Positions 54,310 through 64,000 of a stretch of DNA of 64,000 nt are shown here, one piece after another (the stretch's first letter is position 1; every line of letters starts with the position of its first letter). The DNA comes from Aspergillus flavus (Eukaryota; Ascomycota; Eurotiomycetes; Eurotiales; Aspergillaceae): positions 992,001 to 1,056,000 of the forward strand of contig NC_092405.1 of NCBI RefSeq assembly GCF_009017415.1, in the 5' to 3' direction. Position numbers and translations under genes: made by a program. The notes under the pieces were generated by a model. It did no database searches and was not told the DNA's origin. It saw only the letters and a program-made list of their open reading frames with translations.

Positions 54310-57300
54310 GGCGGGGATTTGAGTTCACGGGGATTTCGGGAAGAAGAGACAAAGGCGCACGGGCACAATTGCCCGTGAAGCGACCAGATCAATAAGCAAT
54401 TGTGGTGGTAAGGTTCACGTTCGACGACGTTGAGTGATATCGCGGAAGGGATTTTGAGGAAGCGTCACCAGGACGCGACTCTTCGAGAGGCCGGAAACTC
54501 GAAGATAGAAAGGAAAAGCGAATGAGGTGTGGCAATGAGATCAAATAGAAAACCGTCCAGATGAGAGGGAAAACAGCAAGTCGAAAAAGTGAGACCTCAA
54601 AGTTGAGTTTGGATCAAAAAAGACGGAATAGGAATAGTTGATAATGGGGGCGTTCGTATCGCCAAGTGGTACCCTATCTCACCAGTCCAAAATTACACCG
54701 GGAAAGAAGAGATAAAGAATAAAAATAAAAGAAAGGAAGGAAAAAGGATCCGTGAACAGAAGAACCGTTTCCGTCCAATGGAGAAATGAAGATTCAACCC
54801 AGTGGAACTGAACGTAAGGGAACCAACAAAAGGACCGCCTGAACGGGCAGTTCCTGGGTAAATGGACTAAGGCCAAGGTGAACAACTCGAGTCAGTCAGG
54901 GCATCATCCGCCGGATGAAGTAGGAGAAAAAGAAGAGGTCGAGCGCTACCTCCCCATCCATGGGAAATGACGTTGGAGATAGGTTTCACCTCTCCTCTTT
55001 GACAAGTGCAACATAGTTAGTTCTCAGCAGAGGACAAGCAAATTAAATTAAAATTGACGCCGTCTGAACGGGCCAATGTGGTTTGGTGGTGGAGAGAAAG
55101 AGAAATTATCTTCATTTCGCTTTGGTCACTGGATCCGCATGTCACCCCACCAGTTGGTCCTCTTGGCAGGGACTGGAGTATTAATACTGTACCGACTGTA
55201 TTTCCCATACTTACAGTACGATCATTGATTGCAACCGGCAACCGCCAAGGCCCAGAACCCCAGTCTCTCAACTACATTCCTCAAAATCAAGGTCGTCGGG
55301 GTCTGGAAGCACCTCATCCTGATCACGACAACGATAACACGCGTTCTCTCTTCAATATCTTTTGATCCAGATACCGATTACTGTACATCAAGGCTCCACT
55401 AGTGAGCACGAGTCGTAGTATCTCAAATCCATCCACTACGATATTAAGTAACGCTCAGAGAAGTTATGGATAATCAATGATCAATAACTGCATAGATTAT
55501 ATAGATAGCATTGGTAATTGCTACATACTGAGTCAGTGACGTCTGTATGATCGACAACTTACTACTCATGTTTTATTTTTATACCAAAGGCTTAGCTTTC
55601 ATGTATACATTCTTCCAACAAACCCTAATGATGAGACGCTTCAGCTGCATATAGCTTCTAGATTCACAGCATACCCAAATAAATACTGACAGACGCATGT
55701 ACGCTCATTAATATAGATATGACCACATCGTCGCCTCACATTCCATTTCGAATCTTGTTCCTCCCCAAGATCCCTCAACTACATCCCCGGCGCCGGCATC
55801 CGTCAACCTTTCATCCCGACCGCCACCATTCTCCAGAACCATCTATCGGAACGTTCACCAGCCTCCCGACTCACAGGATCCGGCCGAGACATGGAAAACC
55901 GCCAGAATCTGGGTCCTTGGGTCACAAACAGTCAGCACGCATCCATGCCAAGCCCGGATGAAACCAAACATACAGCAGGTAGGAGTAATAATCGGCCGTT
56001 GGGCCCCACATATAATCTGATGTCGTGACATGTCCATTGCCCCGGTCGAGGCCGCTCTCTGGGCGGCGCAGGGTCGTCTTTCCTGGAGCAGGGAGTTGTA
56101 CACGTCGCCGAGGGATGTGGCGGGCTGAGAATCGGCCTCATGTACCCAAATGTCGGACTTGCTGAATGCGACCTGTCTCAAGGTGAGAATGCCTTGGTTG
56201 ACCTGCTTGGCGATGAGGTTTTTGAATCAGGGTATCGAGTATTTGTTTTGGTGGTGGGCTTGGGTCCAGTGTTTATCGTCCTCAGCTGAGACGTAGATGT
56301 AGCGACAGCTGACTTTGGGGGGCATTCTGGAACCCAGCACCAGTACTCGGAGAGCTGACTAGGTGCTTTCATGAATCATGTCATGCATTGGAACCTGTCT
56401 CGCCGCCTGTCATCTTCATCTTCGTTGGGCTCAAGAAATCTGCTATGAATTCCGTCTGCTAACGTTAATAGACGGTACGCCTTATCCACACTATTGGTTA
56501 GCTCGAAGATGCTTCGGGCTGACGGATGAGATTCAATGTTGGAGATAGAGGAAAGGTTGCCGAGTGCATTTTGAAGAAGCTATGGTACTGATTTCTCAAT
56601 GTCAAGAGCTAGTCTCTGTCTGAAAATCCACTAAAGCCTGGGATTGTTCGTAGGTCATGGGGGGAACTCGCAAATAATGTACTGTATACATGGTAACACC
56701 GCGACAGATCAGCAAAACTGGGGGAGGAAAGGGACCGGACTGACTGAAATTAGTGTCGTACACTAATTCTCTAGTAAGATCTCGGTCTGCCTACCATTAG
56801 AAGCTAAAAGTGGCTATCGTAGCCACTAATGCAATGCAACGTTCGAATTAATTGCCCTAAATCTAATATATCGCTTCGGGAGATGACGTGATGAACTACT
56901 TACTCCGTTTAAATTACTCCGTAGTGTATCTTTCAAAAAGAAAAATTGAACGGCGAACTAGTAGCAAGAACAAGTGATGATAATACATGTCGATTGAGGG
57001 TTGTCAAGCACGTATAGAGTCTCACTCTGTAGGTTGCTCAACGTAACGGTACTGAGATGCTATATTTGTATCTGTATAGAATTGTTTGTCAAATAGGACC
57101 AAATCTCCAATGTACACTAGCCATACTTATATTGTACTATGTCCCCATGCTAATCACATCCAATGTCCGTTCTACCTAGAGAAAGCTTTTGCGATAATGT
57201 ATATGTACTTTTCTCATATTCTTCTTTTTTTGAACTTTGTTCAATTGCCTTGTTCCTTTTCCAAGCCTGCTGACGTGATGTCGTGGATATACCCAATCTT

Positions 57301-57465
57301 CCAATCCATGCCTCCATAACGATGTATCCCAACAGCGGGAGCAGAGATGCCAACAACCAACTCCAAAAAATAAACAACAATCATGTGCAAATAAATACCC
57401 ATCAAGCCCTAAATACTATCCCACATTACCGCCATACATGTCGTCTATATGAAAATTAATCAAAT
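54310..57465. other. Long intergenic region with possible relic
   Basis: About 3.1 kb without a supported gene. A minus-strand stretch at 56372-55720 has several open pieces (for example SKSDIWVHEADSQPATSLGD near 56150) that read like protein in shifting frames. It may be a decayed gene, but I recognise no family. The first 600 bases hold the promoter and probable long leader of the mannosyltransferase. Confidence 0.35.
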
Positions 57466-57471
57466 CCTCCA

Positions 57472-60400
57472 TTACTTCTTTTCATTCCGATCTTTCCGCC
57501 CCGGAAGCTGGTTTGCAACCGCGTCCTTGGGCACCAGGACCTTGCGCACGGTGAACCCCTTCTCATTCTCCGGTCGGGTACAAGCACTGTCCCCATGATA
57601 GAACTCACATCGAAACTTCAAAAATTTGTGGCGATGTTGATAGATCGTGATAACATCCCCCGTGTATAGTTTGCCAAAATGAAACCCTTCCCGACTGGTA
57701 TCCCCTTCCGGCCCTCGGCGCAACTCCGTATCGTTCACCCAAATGCACTTGCGAGTCTTCGTTGAGAGTATTGCCATCACACCAGGTACAGACATCCAAT
57801 CCAAACCGGCCCTTATCTTGGACTCAATGGCGGGGGCCCAAAATGTCACCTCCAGCGCATATGCTGGGATTCTCGTGTCCATGGGGTCCGGGTAGCAGAC
57901 GGTCGCTTGAGGACCCCGGCCCCAAGATGTCATTCGATCTTCGAGGGGGATGGTCAATTCGAAAATCGACCCAGGAAGTGTCGTCAACTTTCCTAGGAGA
58001 ATTGGAGGCTTCCTTGGCTGGAGCACAATTTTCGGATTCGTGGTCGGCGCTGGATCGGCTGGAGCATCGCCAGCTGTTCTCTCGGGATAGTCTAAGATTG
58101 GCTGGCCGGTTTTGGCATCAATGGTATTTGCCAGCTCGATGTCGAAAATCTCCCCTGGAATCGATTTGGTTTGATGGCGTTCGTCCTTGGCACGTTGCGC
58201 AATACTCTCGGGGCTCGAGCGTTCACTGGCGGTATCAGGCATGGGCAGTTCAATCCGTCGGCTGAAGATGGCCGGTTTAGGGGTTTCGTTACCAGGGCTG
58301 GTTCGCTGCTTTGTCTTCGCCTCCCTTTTCTCTGCAGAATCCCCCACCTTCACTCCAGTTGGCTGTGCCGGTGTCTCGACGACTGGCGGACGATTGTTTG
58401 ATGTGCCAGGGTGCCACGAATTCATGTTCAGCTGCCCAACAAGGTTCTCAGCTCCCATCAAGCTTGGTGCGGATCCACAAATAGGATCCTCCGGAAGGGA
58501 AAGGATGGAGTTAAGGCTGTTGCCGTCGCTGACCATCGACTCACCGGCTGAAGAAATGAAGTCATTAATGCTGAAGTTGTCTCCTTCAAACGCATGCATT
58601 TTAGAACCCAGCGCATCCGAGCTTCCTAACACAGATGGGGTGATTTCGCCGAAGAGGCGTTTTGGTGTTGTATCAGCAGCAACTTGGACTTCTTTTAAAC
58701 TTTCAATATGGGGCAGAGATGGGTAACGAACGTCCGTGGGGGGATAATCTATCCTCGGCCGCTTGGATTGTGCCAAGTCGCTATCCTCTTGCTCAGCGGG
58801 GTCTTCGGGTTCTGGTTCGTCGTGGATTGATAGCTGAGATGCATCCAATTCTTCTTCCGCATCCTCACCGATGTCTGAAAGTTCACCCCGGACATTGGCA
58901 TATACTTCGTCGTCATCATACTCATCCACATCCTCAACCTCAGCAATCCATGGATGCTGAAAGCATTCTCGTTCTGTCGGACGGGCTTGAGGGTCGCGGT
59001 TCAAAAGTCGGGTAACAAAATCGATACCCTCTTCTGACACGCCTTCGTTGCGCAAAATATCAACATCGGGGTCGGTCGTCATGATCGTTCGTAGCATCTG
59101 GGCCCCTCTGTCATCGCCCCGGCCCATATACGGAGGAACACCAGCAAGAATATGGTAGAGAACCGCGCCAAGCGACCACATGTCAACGGATTGACTGTAC
59201 GGAGAGGTTTTCGGTGGTCTGACCATTAGTGCACGTTCGATCATGAAATGTTGCTAGGACAACTTACGGATCACCTAATCTGCGCCGTTTTCTGACTTCA
59301 CCGCGACGATAGGAATCATACTCTGGGTAAACTTCAGGGGCGCAGTAAAGCAATGTGCCACAGAAGGTCTTGAGGAAGGTCTCCTCCTGTACTACTTTGG
59401 ACAACCCAAAGTCCGACAACTTAACTCTTAGTGGATCGAGCGAGGAGATGAGAATATTATCTGGCTTGATATCCCGATGTGTGATCTTCCGCGTATGGAG
59501 ATACTGTAGCGCGTGCAAGACCTGGCGGGCAATCGTCTTGACCATGTCCTCCGGAATCTTGCCAGTGGATTGCAGGTACGTCGACAACTCCCCACCGGGG
59601 ACATATTCCATGATGATGTAGATCCATCGCTCATGCTCGTGGTGGTCCATATATTGAACAATATTAGGCTGTCCAGAAAAGCATCAGCCAAACGATAGTC
59701 CTGTGCCTAGAGAAAGATTCTATCACTTACATGTTTGAGGTCCTTCATAATCTTCATCTCATTATCCACTTTCTGGTCCAAGACGCCATTTTTCATGAAA
59801 CGTCGCTTGTCAAGCTCCTTAGCTGCATACACGGCCCCATGCTGTTTTGTGGCAAGCTTATACACGGTGGCAAAGGCACCTTTCCCTATCTGACCGGTGA
59901 CATTGTACTTAGGCCCGCCTGTCCAGTGCATTCCGTAGGTGTTGGAAACCGTCCATTGCAGAACAGGCTGTGCCGAGGTTTGACGTGGCTTGACCTGCGT
60001 GGTTCCTGCTCGGTGCTTCTGTATCCGCTCAAAATACCGTAGCAAATTCTCCGTATACTGCATTGAAAACCCTTCTCGGCTTGGAATGCGGACGACGAAC
60101 CTAACTTCATCTGAGGTTTGGTCGCCGTTCATCACTTGTATGACAGAGCCGTTGGTCAGCATTCGACTATTTTCTCTCTGGTTCTTGCGAAGGCGGCAGT
60201 TGTCTACAATGGTGCCATTTGTAGATATGTCCTCGAGCATAATGATCCCGTCTTCAGTGAGGTAAATACGGAAATGCTGATTCGAGATACGTTTTGAATT
60301 CTGGTCACGGGCAAGGAGAAGATCGCAGCGAGTTCTGTTCCGTCCGAAACAAAAGCCAGTGTTCAAATCATGCACCTTCGATGACAACCTAAGCCCAATG

Positions 60401-60618
60401 TCCAGAGCTGCTGAACTCTCGAACGCTAGCTCATCCCGCTGAAGGATATGCTGGGGCGCAGAACTGGCCGAGGCGGCCACCGCATGGTGGGCAGCAGGGG
60501 AACTAGGATGCAAGATGCATATTATGTCTGACACGTCCTGCTCATGGAGACCAGAGTTGTTGTAGCCCATGCGGCGGGGGTCTGTGCATGGCTGGGTAGA
60601 TTCTTGGGTCGCTTCCAT
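57472..60618 (-). CDS. Checkpoint kinase of Rad53/Chk2 type with FHA domains
   Basis: Three exons (60618-59731, 59668-59268, 59218-57472) give 1011 residues; introns of 62 and 49 nt keep the phase. The N-terminal FHA domain has FGR (91-93), SNQHF (112-116) and STNGT (132-136), the phosphothreonine-binding residues. The kinase domain has the G-loop GKGAFATV (245-252), Lys267 in AAKELD, HRDIKPDN (360-367), DFG (382-384) and CAPEVYPEY. It ends near HPWIAEVE. A second, more divergent FHA-like region (about 780-960, around SWGRGPQATVCYPD) follows a long acidic, Ser/Pro-rich linker. Two FHA domains flanking a kinase is the Rad53 layout. It is a nuclear kinase activated by ATR/ATM-type kinases after DNA damage or replication stress. 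Confidence 0.9.
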
Positions 60619-60619
60619 T

Positions 60620-61860
60620 TGGCGTGGGAGGTGGTAAAGTCTGACGAGAAGTCGCCTGACACTGCAAAAGAAAGAGATAACTACTATCACGGAGTGGATA
60701 AATTAGGGTATATGTGTTGATGTGTGAATATGAAGAGAAGTTCGCAAAACCGATACAATCATTAACACGGCTCCATACCATGAACCTATTAGAGGGTCAG
60801 TTCATCAGGCCTCGGAATATGTTTCATGAGACTGTTTTGGCTGTTGGAAGAATCTGGAGGTTCCTTACCTTATGCAAAACCAACGAAAAATGAACACCAA
60901 TAACAGGTGCGCTTTAATGAACCCCCTAGCTTTCCACTGGGGGTGTGTTAAACTATGTGCACGGACTTGATACTAGGAACAAGAGTTGCCTGTACTGATC
61001 CAAAAGACACCAGAAATATCCGCCAAGCTTTTGAGGTAATATTATATTCCTACAACGCGTAGTGCCTCGATGACAACGGGTATTGGGAAGGTAAATTCGT
61101 AGGCAGGGAGACCCCGACCTAGCCGGCCAAATGGTCAATCACAAGCAAGCTCGCACACGATGTTGTGGGCCGGATTTATTGAACAAAGGAACGACAAGTG
61201 GAAGTTCGAGCTATGATTTAAAAGGAGGGCAAGGGCTATGTCTGTGAAACAGTTGATGGCATTAGTCGGGAGCTCTTGAATAACGAGCGACAGGACTCGA
61301 AAACTTACACAGTTGACGAAGTCCCCCATCCACCATCCACTGCACAATCCAGAACGTGACTGTGACAATGGCTTGAGTTTACTGGGGCGATCCGGCAACA
61401 GGGACGCGACAGGATGCTGTCTTGGTAGGGTCGTCGTCCACAAAACAAGCAGTGAGGCTGAAGTGAATATCCCGCAATTTATTTGAAGGGCGGAAGAGGC
61501 CCCAGGCATCAACAAGGCGCTACCCAGGCACCAAGGCCTTGACTGCCTGAGGCGGACAGAGTACTTCCAGCCAATAGAGATGCACGGTGGGGATATTGGG
61601 CGGGAACCAACCGTGGATGCCGAAGTGGGGATTTTGGATATATCAACCCGAGATATGATTCACTATCACATATCGATTACATCTGTGGAAACTTTAGGTC
61701 TTACTCTTTCTATTTGCATGCTACTTCGTTTACTAGTTAATGCAGAATTTGGAATCAGTATGTACTCAAGAATCATACCCTAGGGAAATGGATAACATTG
61801 AGAATTTATCTTTATACTATATTCTATATGATTACATCTATATCTATCCAGTAAACTAGA
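60620..61860. other. Intergenic region
   Basis: Promoter of the kinase gene, then spacer. A 126-codon minus-strand frame (61515-61135) has no family features and unnatural composition; I do not call it. Confidence 0.4.
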
Positions 61861-61865
61861 TATCT

Positions 61866-62836
61866 TTAACTATCGCTCGTCGCCAGTGCCGACATCCTTC
61901 CTTGGATCCCGTTCTGTTCCTCCTCGGTCAGCTCAATCCCAAATTGATCCTTCAAAGCCTCGACTCGTGCCCTCTCGGTCATGCACGTTTGAAGCAGCAC
62001 GTTCTTCCCACCGTCATTCTTCTTAATCTTGTCATCATCCAAGACAATCTTCCCATACACCTCGTCCCCTTCACGAAGATACTTAACCACAAGCAAATGT
62101 GACGTGAGAAAGCAGTCCGAGTGACAACTGGTGAAGAAGCTCATTACTTCGAAATCACGCTGGAAGAATTCCATTTCTGTAAAGGCGTAGTTATGTATCC
62201 ACAGCTGGTCTTCCGCATTGCGGGTGTAATAAATCCACTGACGTTGGCGTGACCCAGGCAGAGGTTCGTACGCCAACCGCATAGTCTGGGTTCCAATGTT
62301 TTCATGGACAGGACCCTCGACTAATGGCAAAGGAGATCTGGGACCATTCCCTCCATATCCCACGTCGACCAGGTATCTTTGCTGGCCGAGGGTGACAATG
62401 TTCACAGAATGCTCCCTTAATACGTATCAATATGTATCCAAATACAAGTAAATTGGAAAATCTCACCAGCCGGACCAGCCCGCTGATTTCCCATCGCCAA
62501 CTCGAAAGAGCCGTGCGCCGGCGAGGTAGACCTCAAATCCCAGAAACAGAAGGACATGGTGGAACAATATATTGTTTTCCATGCAGTAACCACCGCGACG
62601 TCTCTGGGCAAGCTTTTTGTGTAGCTCAGCCACATCTAACGAGACCTTCACACTTTTCGCATAATGAAGGGACAGGTTTTCGTAAGGTATTGCTGAAACG
62701 TGATACCCTTGAAGCCTGGACAGGAAAGAGAGGTCTAATGCGGGGTCCCGATCCGATGGTATGCTTTTGGTAGCTGGATGCGCTAGAAGTATGCGTCAAC
62801 CTGTTCGCCCATGAGGGCTGAAGAGATGGATGTCAT
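61866..62836 (-). pseudogene. Broken arylamine N-acetyltransferase
   Basis: The catalytic triad is visible: cysteine in RRRGGYCMENN, histidine in WEHSVNIV (formed across a clean 51-nt intron, 62466-62416) and aspartate in LVDVGYGGNGP. The helical N-terminus (FLSRLQGYHVSAIPYENLSL) and the C-terminal part to 61866 are also in place. However, the likely start at 62836 (MTSISSALMGEQVDAYF) meets a TAG at 62783-62785 just before RIQLPKAYH, and a one-base shift near 62745 separates this from the FLSRLQGYH frame. The family transfers acetyl or malonyl groups from CoA to arylamines and helps fungi detoxify benzoxazolinones and anilines. An internal start could still yield a short protein with all three catalytic residues, but it would lack the N-terminal helices. 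Confidence 0.8.
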
Positions 62837-62839
62837 ACT

Positions 62840-63255
62840 TATTCTGTATGAAATCAAATTTGGTCAGGTGAACATTTCTGTTTCGCAGAAAGAGGCAATT
62901 TATGTGTAGTTCAATAGTCTAATCTAGTTGATGCCGGTCTAGCCTTGATGGAGATTGTGGGGATCGAGACTCTGCCATAATTGGGTACTATCAGATCCGA
63001 GCGTTGATCTTGCAGAATTGAGATGAGGGGTGCTAATGGCCGAGATCAGTATCCCTCAATTTATTTATACTTTTATATTTTTCCTTTCCTTTCCTTTCTT
63101 TTATTTTATTTTCTTCTTCTTCTTCTTCTTCTTCTTCTTCTTCTTCTGTTCCCCAGATTTTGGACGGTACATGCTCTGTTTTGCGTTCCACCGAACAATA
63201 TCCTTTTCAAATCCCCGTTGGCCAACTCCGCCGAAACTGTCTACGCTGTGTTCAT
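62840..63255. other. Spacer with pyrimidine-rich tract
   Basis: Upstream flank of the TCTP-like gene. The second half is a long C/T tract that ends in the CTT repeat listed separately. Confidence 0.45.
63109..63147 (+). repeat. CTT/TTC microsatellite
   Basis: About twelve tandem TTC units follow a TTCCTTTCC-type tract. It lies about 110 bases upstream of the ATG at 63257, in the likely promoter or leader of the TCTP-like gene. Confidence 0.85.
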
Positions 63256-63256
63256 C

Positions 63257-63873
63257 ATGCGTACCTTTATTGTAAGTTCACCACATGTTCGAATCTTGAA
63301 GAACCGCTAACCAATAACGTGGAGGATGTCATCTCCGGTGACGAGGTTTTGTCGGACAAGTACACTATAAAAGAAGTGGATGATATTGCCTACGAAGTAG
63401 ACTGCAAATTGATAGAATTCCAAAAACCCTCAGATGATGGTGCATATCCACCATTCTATCCTTACAAACAAACTTTCAACGCAGTTCTTAGATATAGAAT
63501 ATGATAACTGCCGAGGGAGCGCCCAACAAGACCTCCTCTGAAATTGATGTTGTGCATGAGTTCGCCCTACACCAAACCAATTTCGACCAAAAAAGTTATT
63601 ATGAACACTTAAAGCGTATGCCCCCTTTATCAGTGCTGGCGCGAAAAAACTAACGGCGTCACAGGTTACGCGGCTGCTATCGAGAAGCATCTCTCTATAA
63701 CAAACCCCGGCAGAGTCCCAGCGTTTAAAAAAGCCTTCAAGGAGTATGTGACCAAAATGATGCACCATTGGGGATCCTTGCAGTGTTATGTTGGGCCGAG
63801 TTTGGACCCCAACGGTATGGTTGCTATTCTTAATTACCGCGAGGATGGCGTCACTCCATATTTTAACTTCTAG
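63257..63873 (+). pseudogene. TCTP-like gene, probably broken extra copy
   Basis: The parts are clear: a 5-codon first exon (MRTFI) at 63257-63271, an intron to 63324, then VISGDEVLSDKYTIKEVDDI and YEVDCKLIEF; later VVHEFALHQTNFDQKSYYEH; and after a 49-nt intron (63616-63664) NPGRVPAFKKAFKEYVTKMM, LDPNGMVAILNYREDG and TPYFNF. These align over the whole translationally controlled tumour protein family. Two faults are seen. First, I could not find an intron that joins the KPSDDG region (about 63440) to AEGAPNKTSS (about 63505) in frame. Second, the final conserved tryptophan of PYFxFWK is TAG (63871-63873), so the last residues are lost. TCTP is an abundant cytosolic protein with roles in translation and growth; a main copy is probably elsewhere. 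Confidence 0.7.
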
Positions 63874-63874
63874 A

Positions 63875-64000
63875 AGGATGGACTGCGCGCAGAAAATCGA
63901 TAAGAACAATTAACGAAAATGCACTATAAGAGACGACTTGAATTAGCTGCATGTATACTCTATCTAGGCTAACTAGTTACTGTTATCCGCTAACTATACG
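63875..64000. other. Window end, no gene seen
   Basis: AT-rich 3' flank of the TCTP-like gene. Confidence 0.4.

Noticed and set aside
61135..61515. 126-codon minus-strand frame
   Set aside because: No motifs, unnatural composition and no conserved context; treated as chance.
16254..63873. TAG as a reassigned sense codon
   Set aside because: Intact genes in the window end with TAG (P450, methionyl-tRNA synthetase), and the affected genes mostly also carry frameshifts.

Overview
The window is nuclear DNA of a filamentous ascomycete, most likely an Eurotiales species close to Aspergillus. Genes are single and monocistronic, with short GT-AG introns (mostly 47-80 nt, with CTAAC/CTAAT-like branch sites). 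Recognisable genes include palC of the ambient-pH pathway, a Rad53/Chk2-type kinase with two FHA regions, fungal Zn2Cys6 and P450 families, and a fungal-type TPR-CHAT protein. Gene models were spliced by eye and checked for reading phase; no similarity search was possible.

Layout. 1-18 kb is accessory and gene-poor: a small secreted cysteine-rich protein, an inactivated MFS sugar transporter, kinase-like remnants with a degraded local duplication, unidentified broken ORFs, a cytochrome P450, a broken Zn2Cys6 regulator and a HotDog thioesterase. 18.5-22 kb holds a GH2 beta-galactosidase. 23-34 kb holds a probable two-gene cell-death module (gasdermin-like protein plus TPR-CHAT protease) bracketed by tRNA-Leu genes, then a broken DEDDh exonuclease gene and a third tRNA-Leu. 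34-39 kb has cytosolic methionyl-tRNA synthetase, tRNA-Phe and an epoxide-hydrolase-like protein. 40.6-43.6 kb is an accessory pair: a small TIR-like protein and an Old-Yellow-Enzyme/2-oxoglutarate-oxygenase fusion. 44-61 kb is conserved housekeeping DNA: tryptophanyl-tRNA synthetase, TAF7 and a TAF3/TAF8-like histone-fold protein head to head, palC, a 12 kDa complex I subunit, a GT34 mannosyltransferase and the Rad53-like kinase. 61.8-64 kb is accessory again, with a broken arylamine N-acetyltransferase and a broken extra copy of TCTP.

Most notable points: (1) three tRNA-Leu(AAG) genes each carry a 51-55 nt insertion between the D arm and the anticodon arm that begins GT, ends AG and contains a branch-site-like CTAAT, so it resembles a spliceosomal intron and not a canonical 37/38 tRNA intron; (2) the gasdermin-like/CHAT pair lies between two of these tRNAs; (3) a TIR-like gene sits beside an OYE-2OG fusion gene; (4) several genes near family completeness have been lost to single TAG/TAA codons and small frameshifts.
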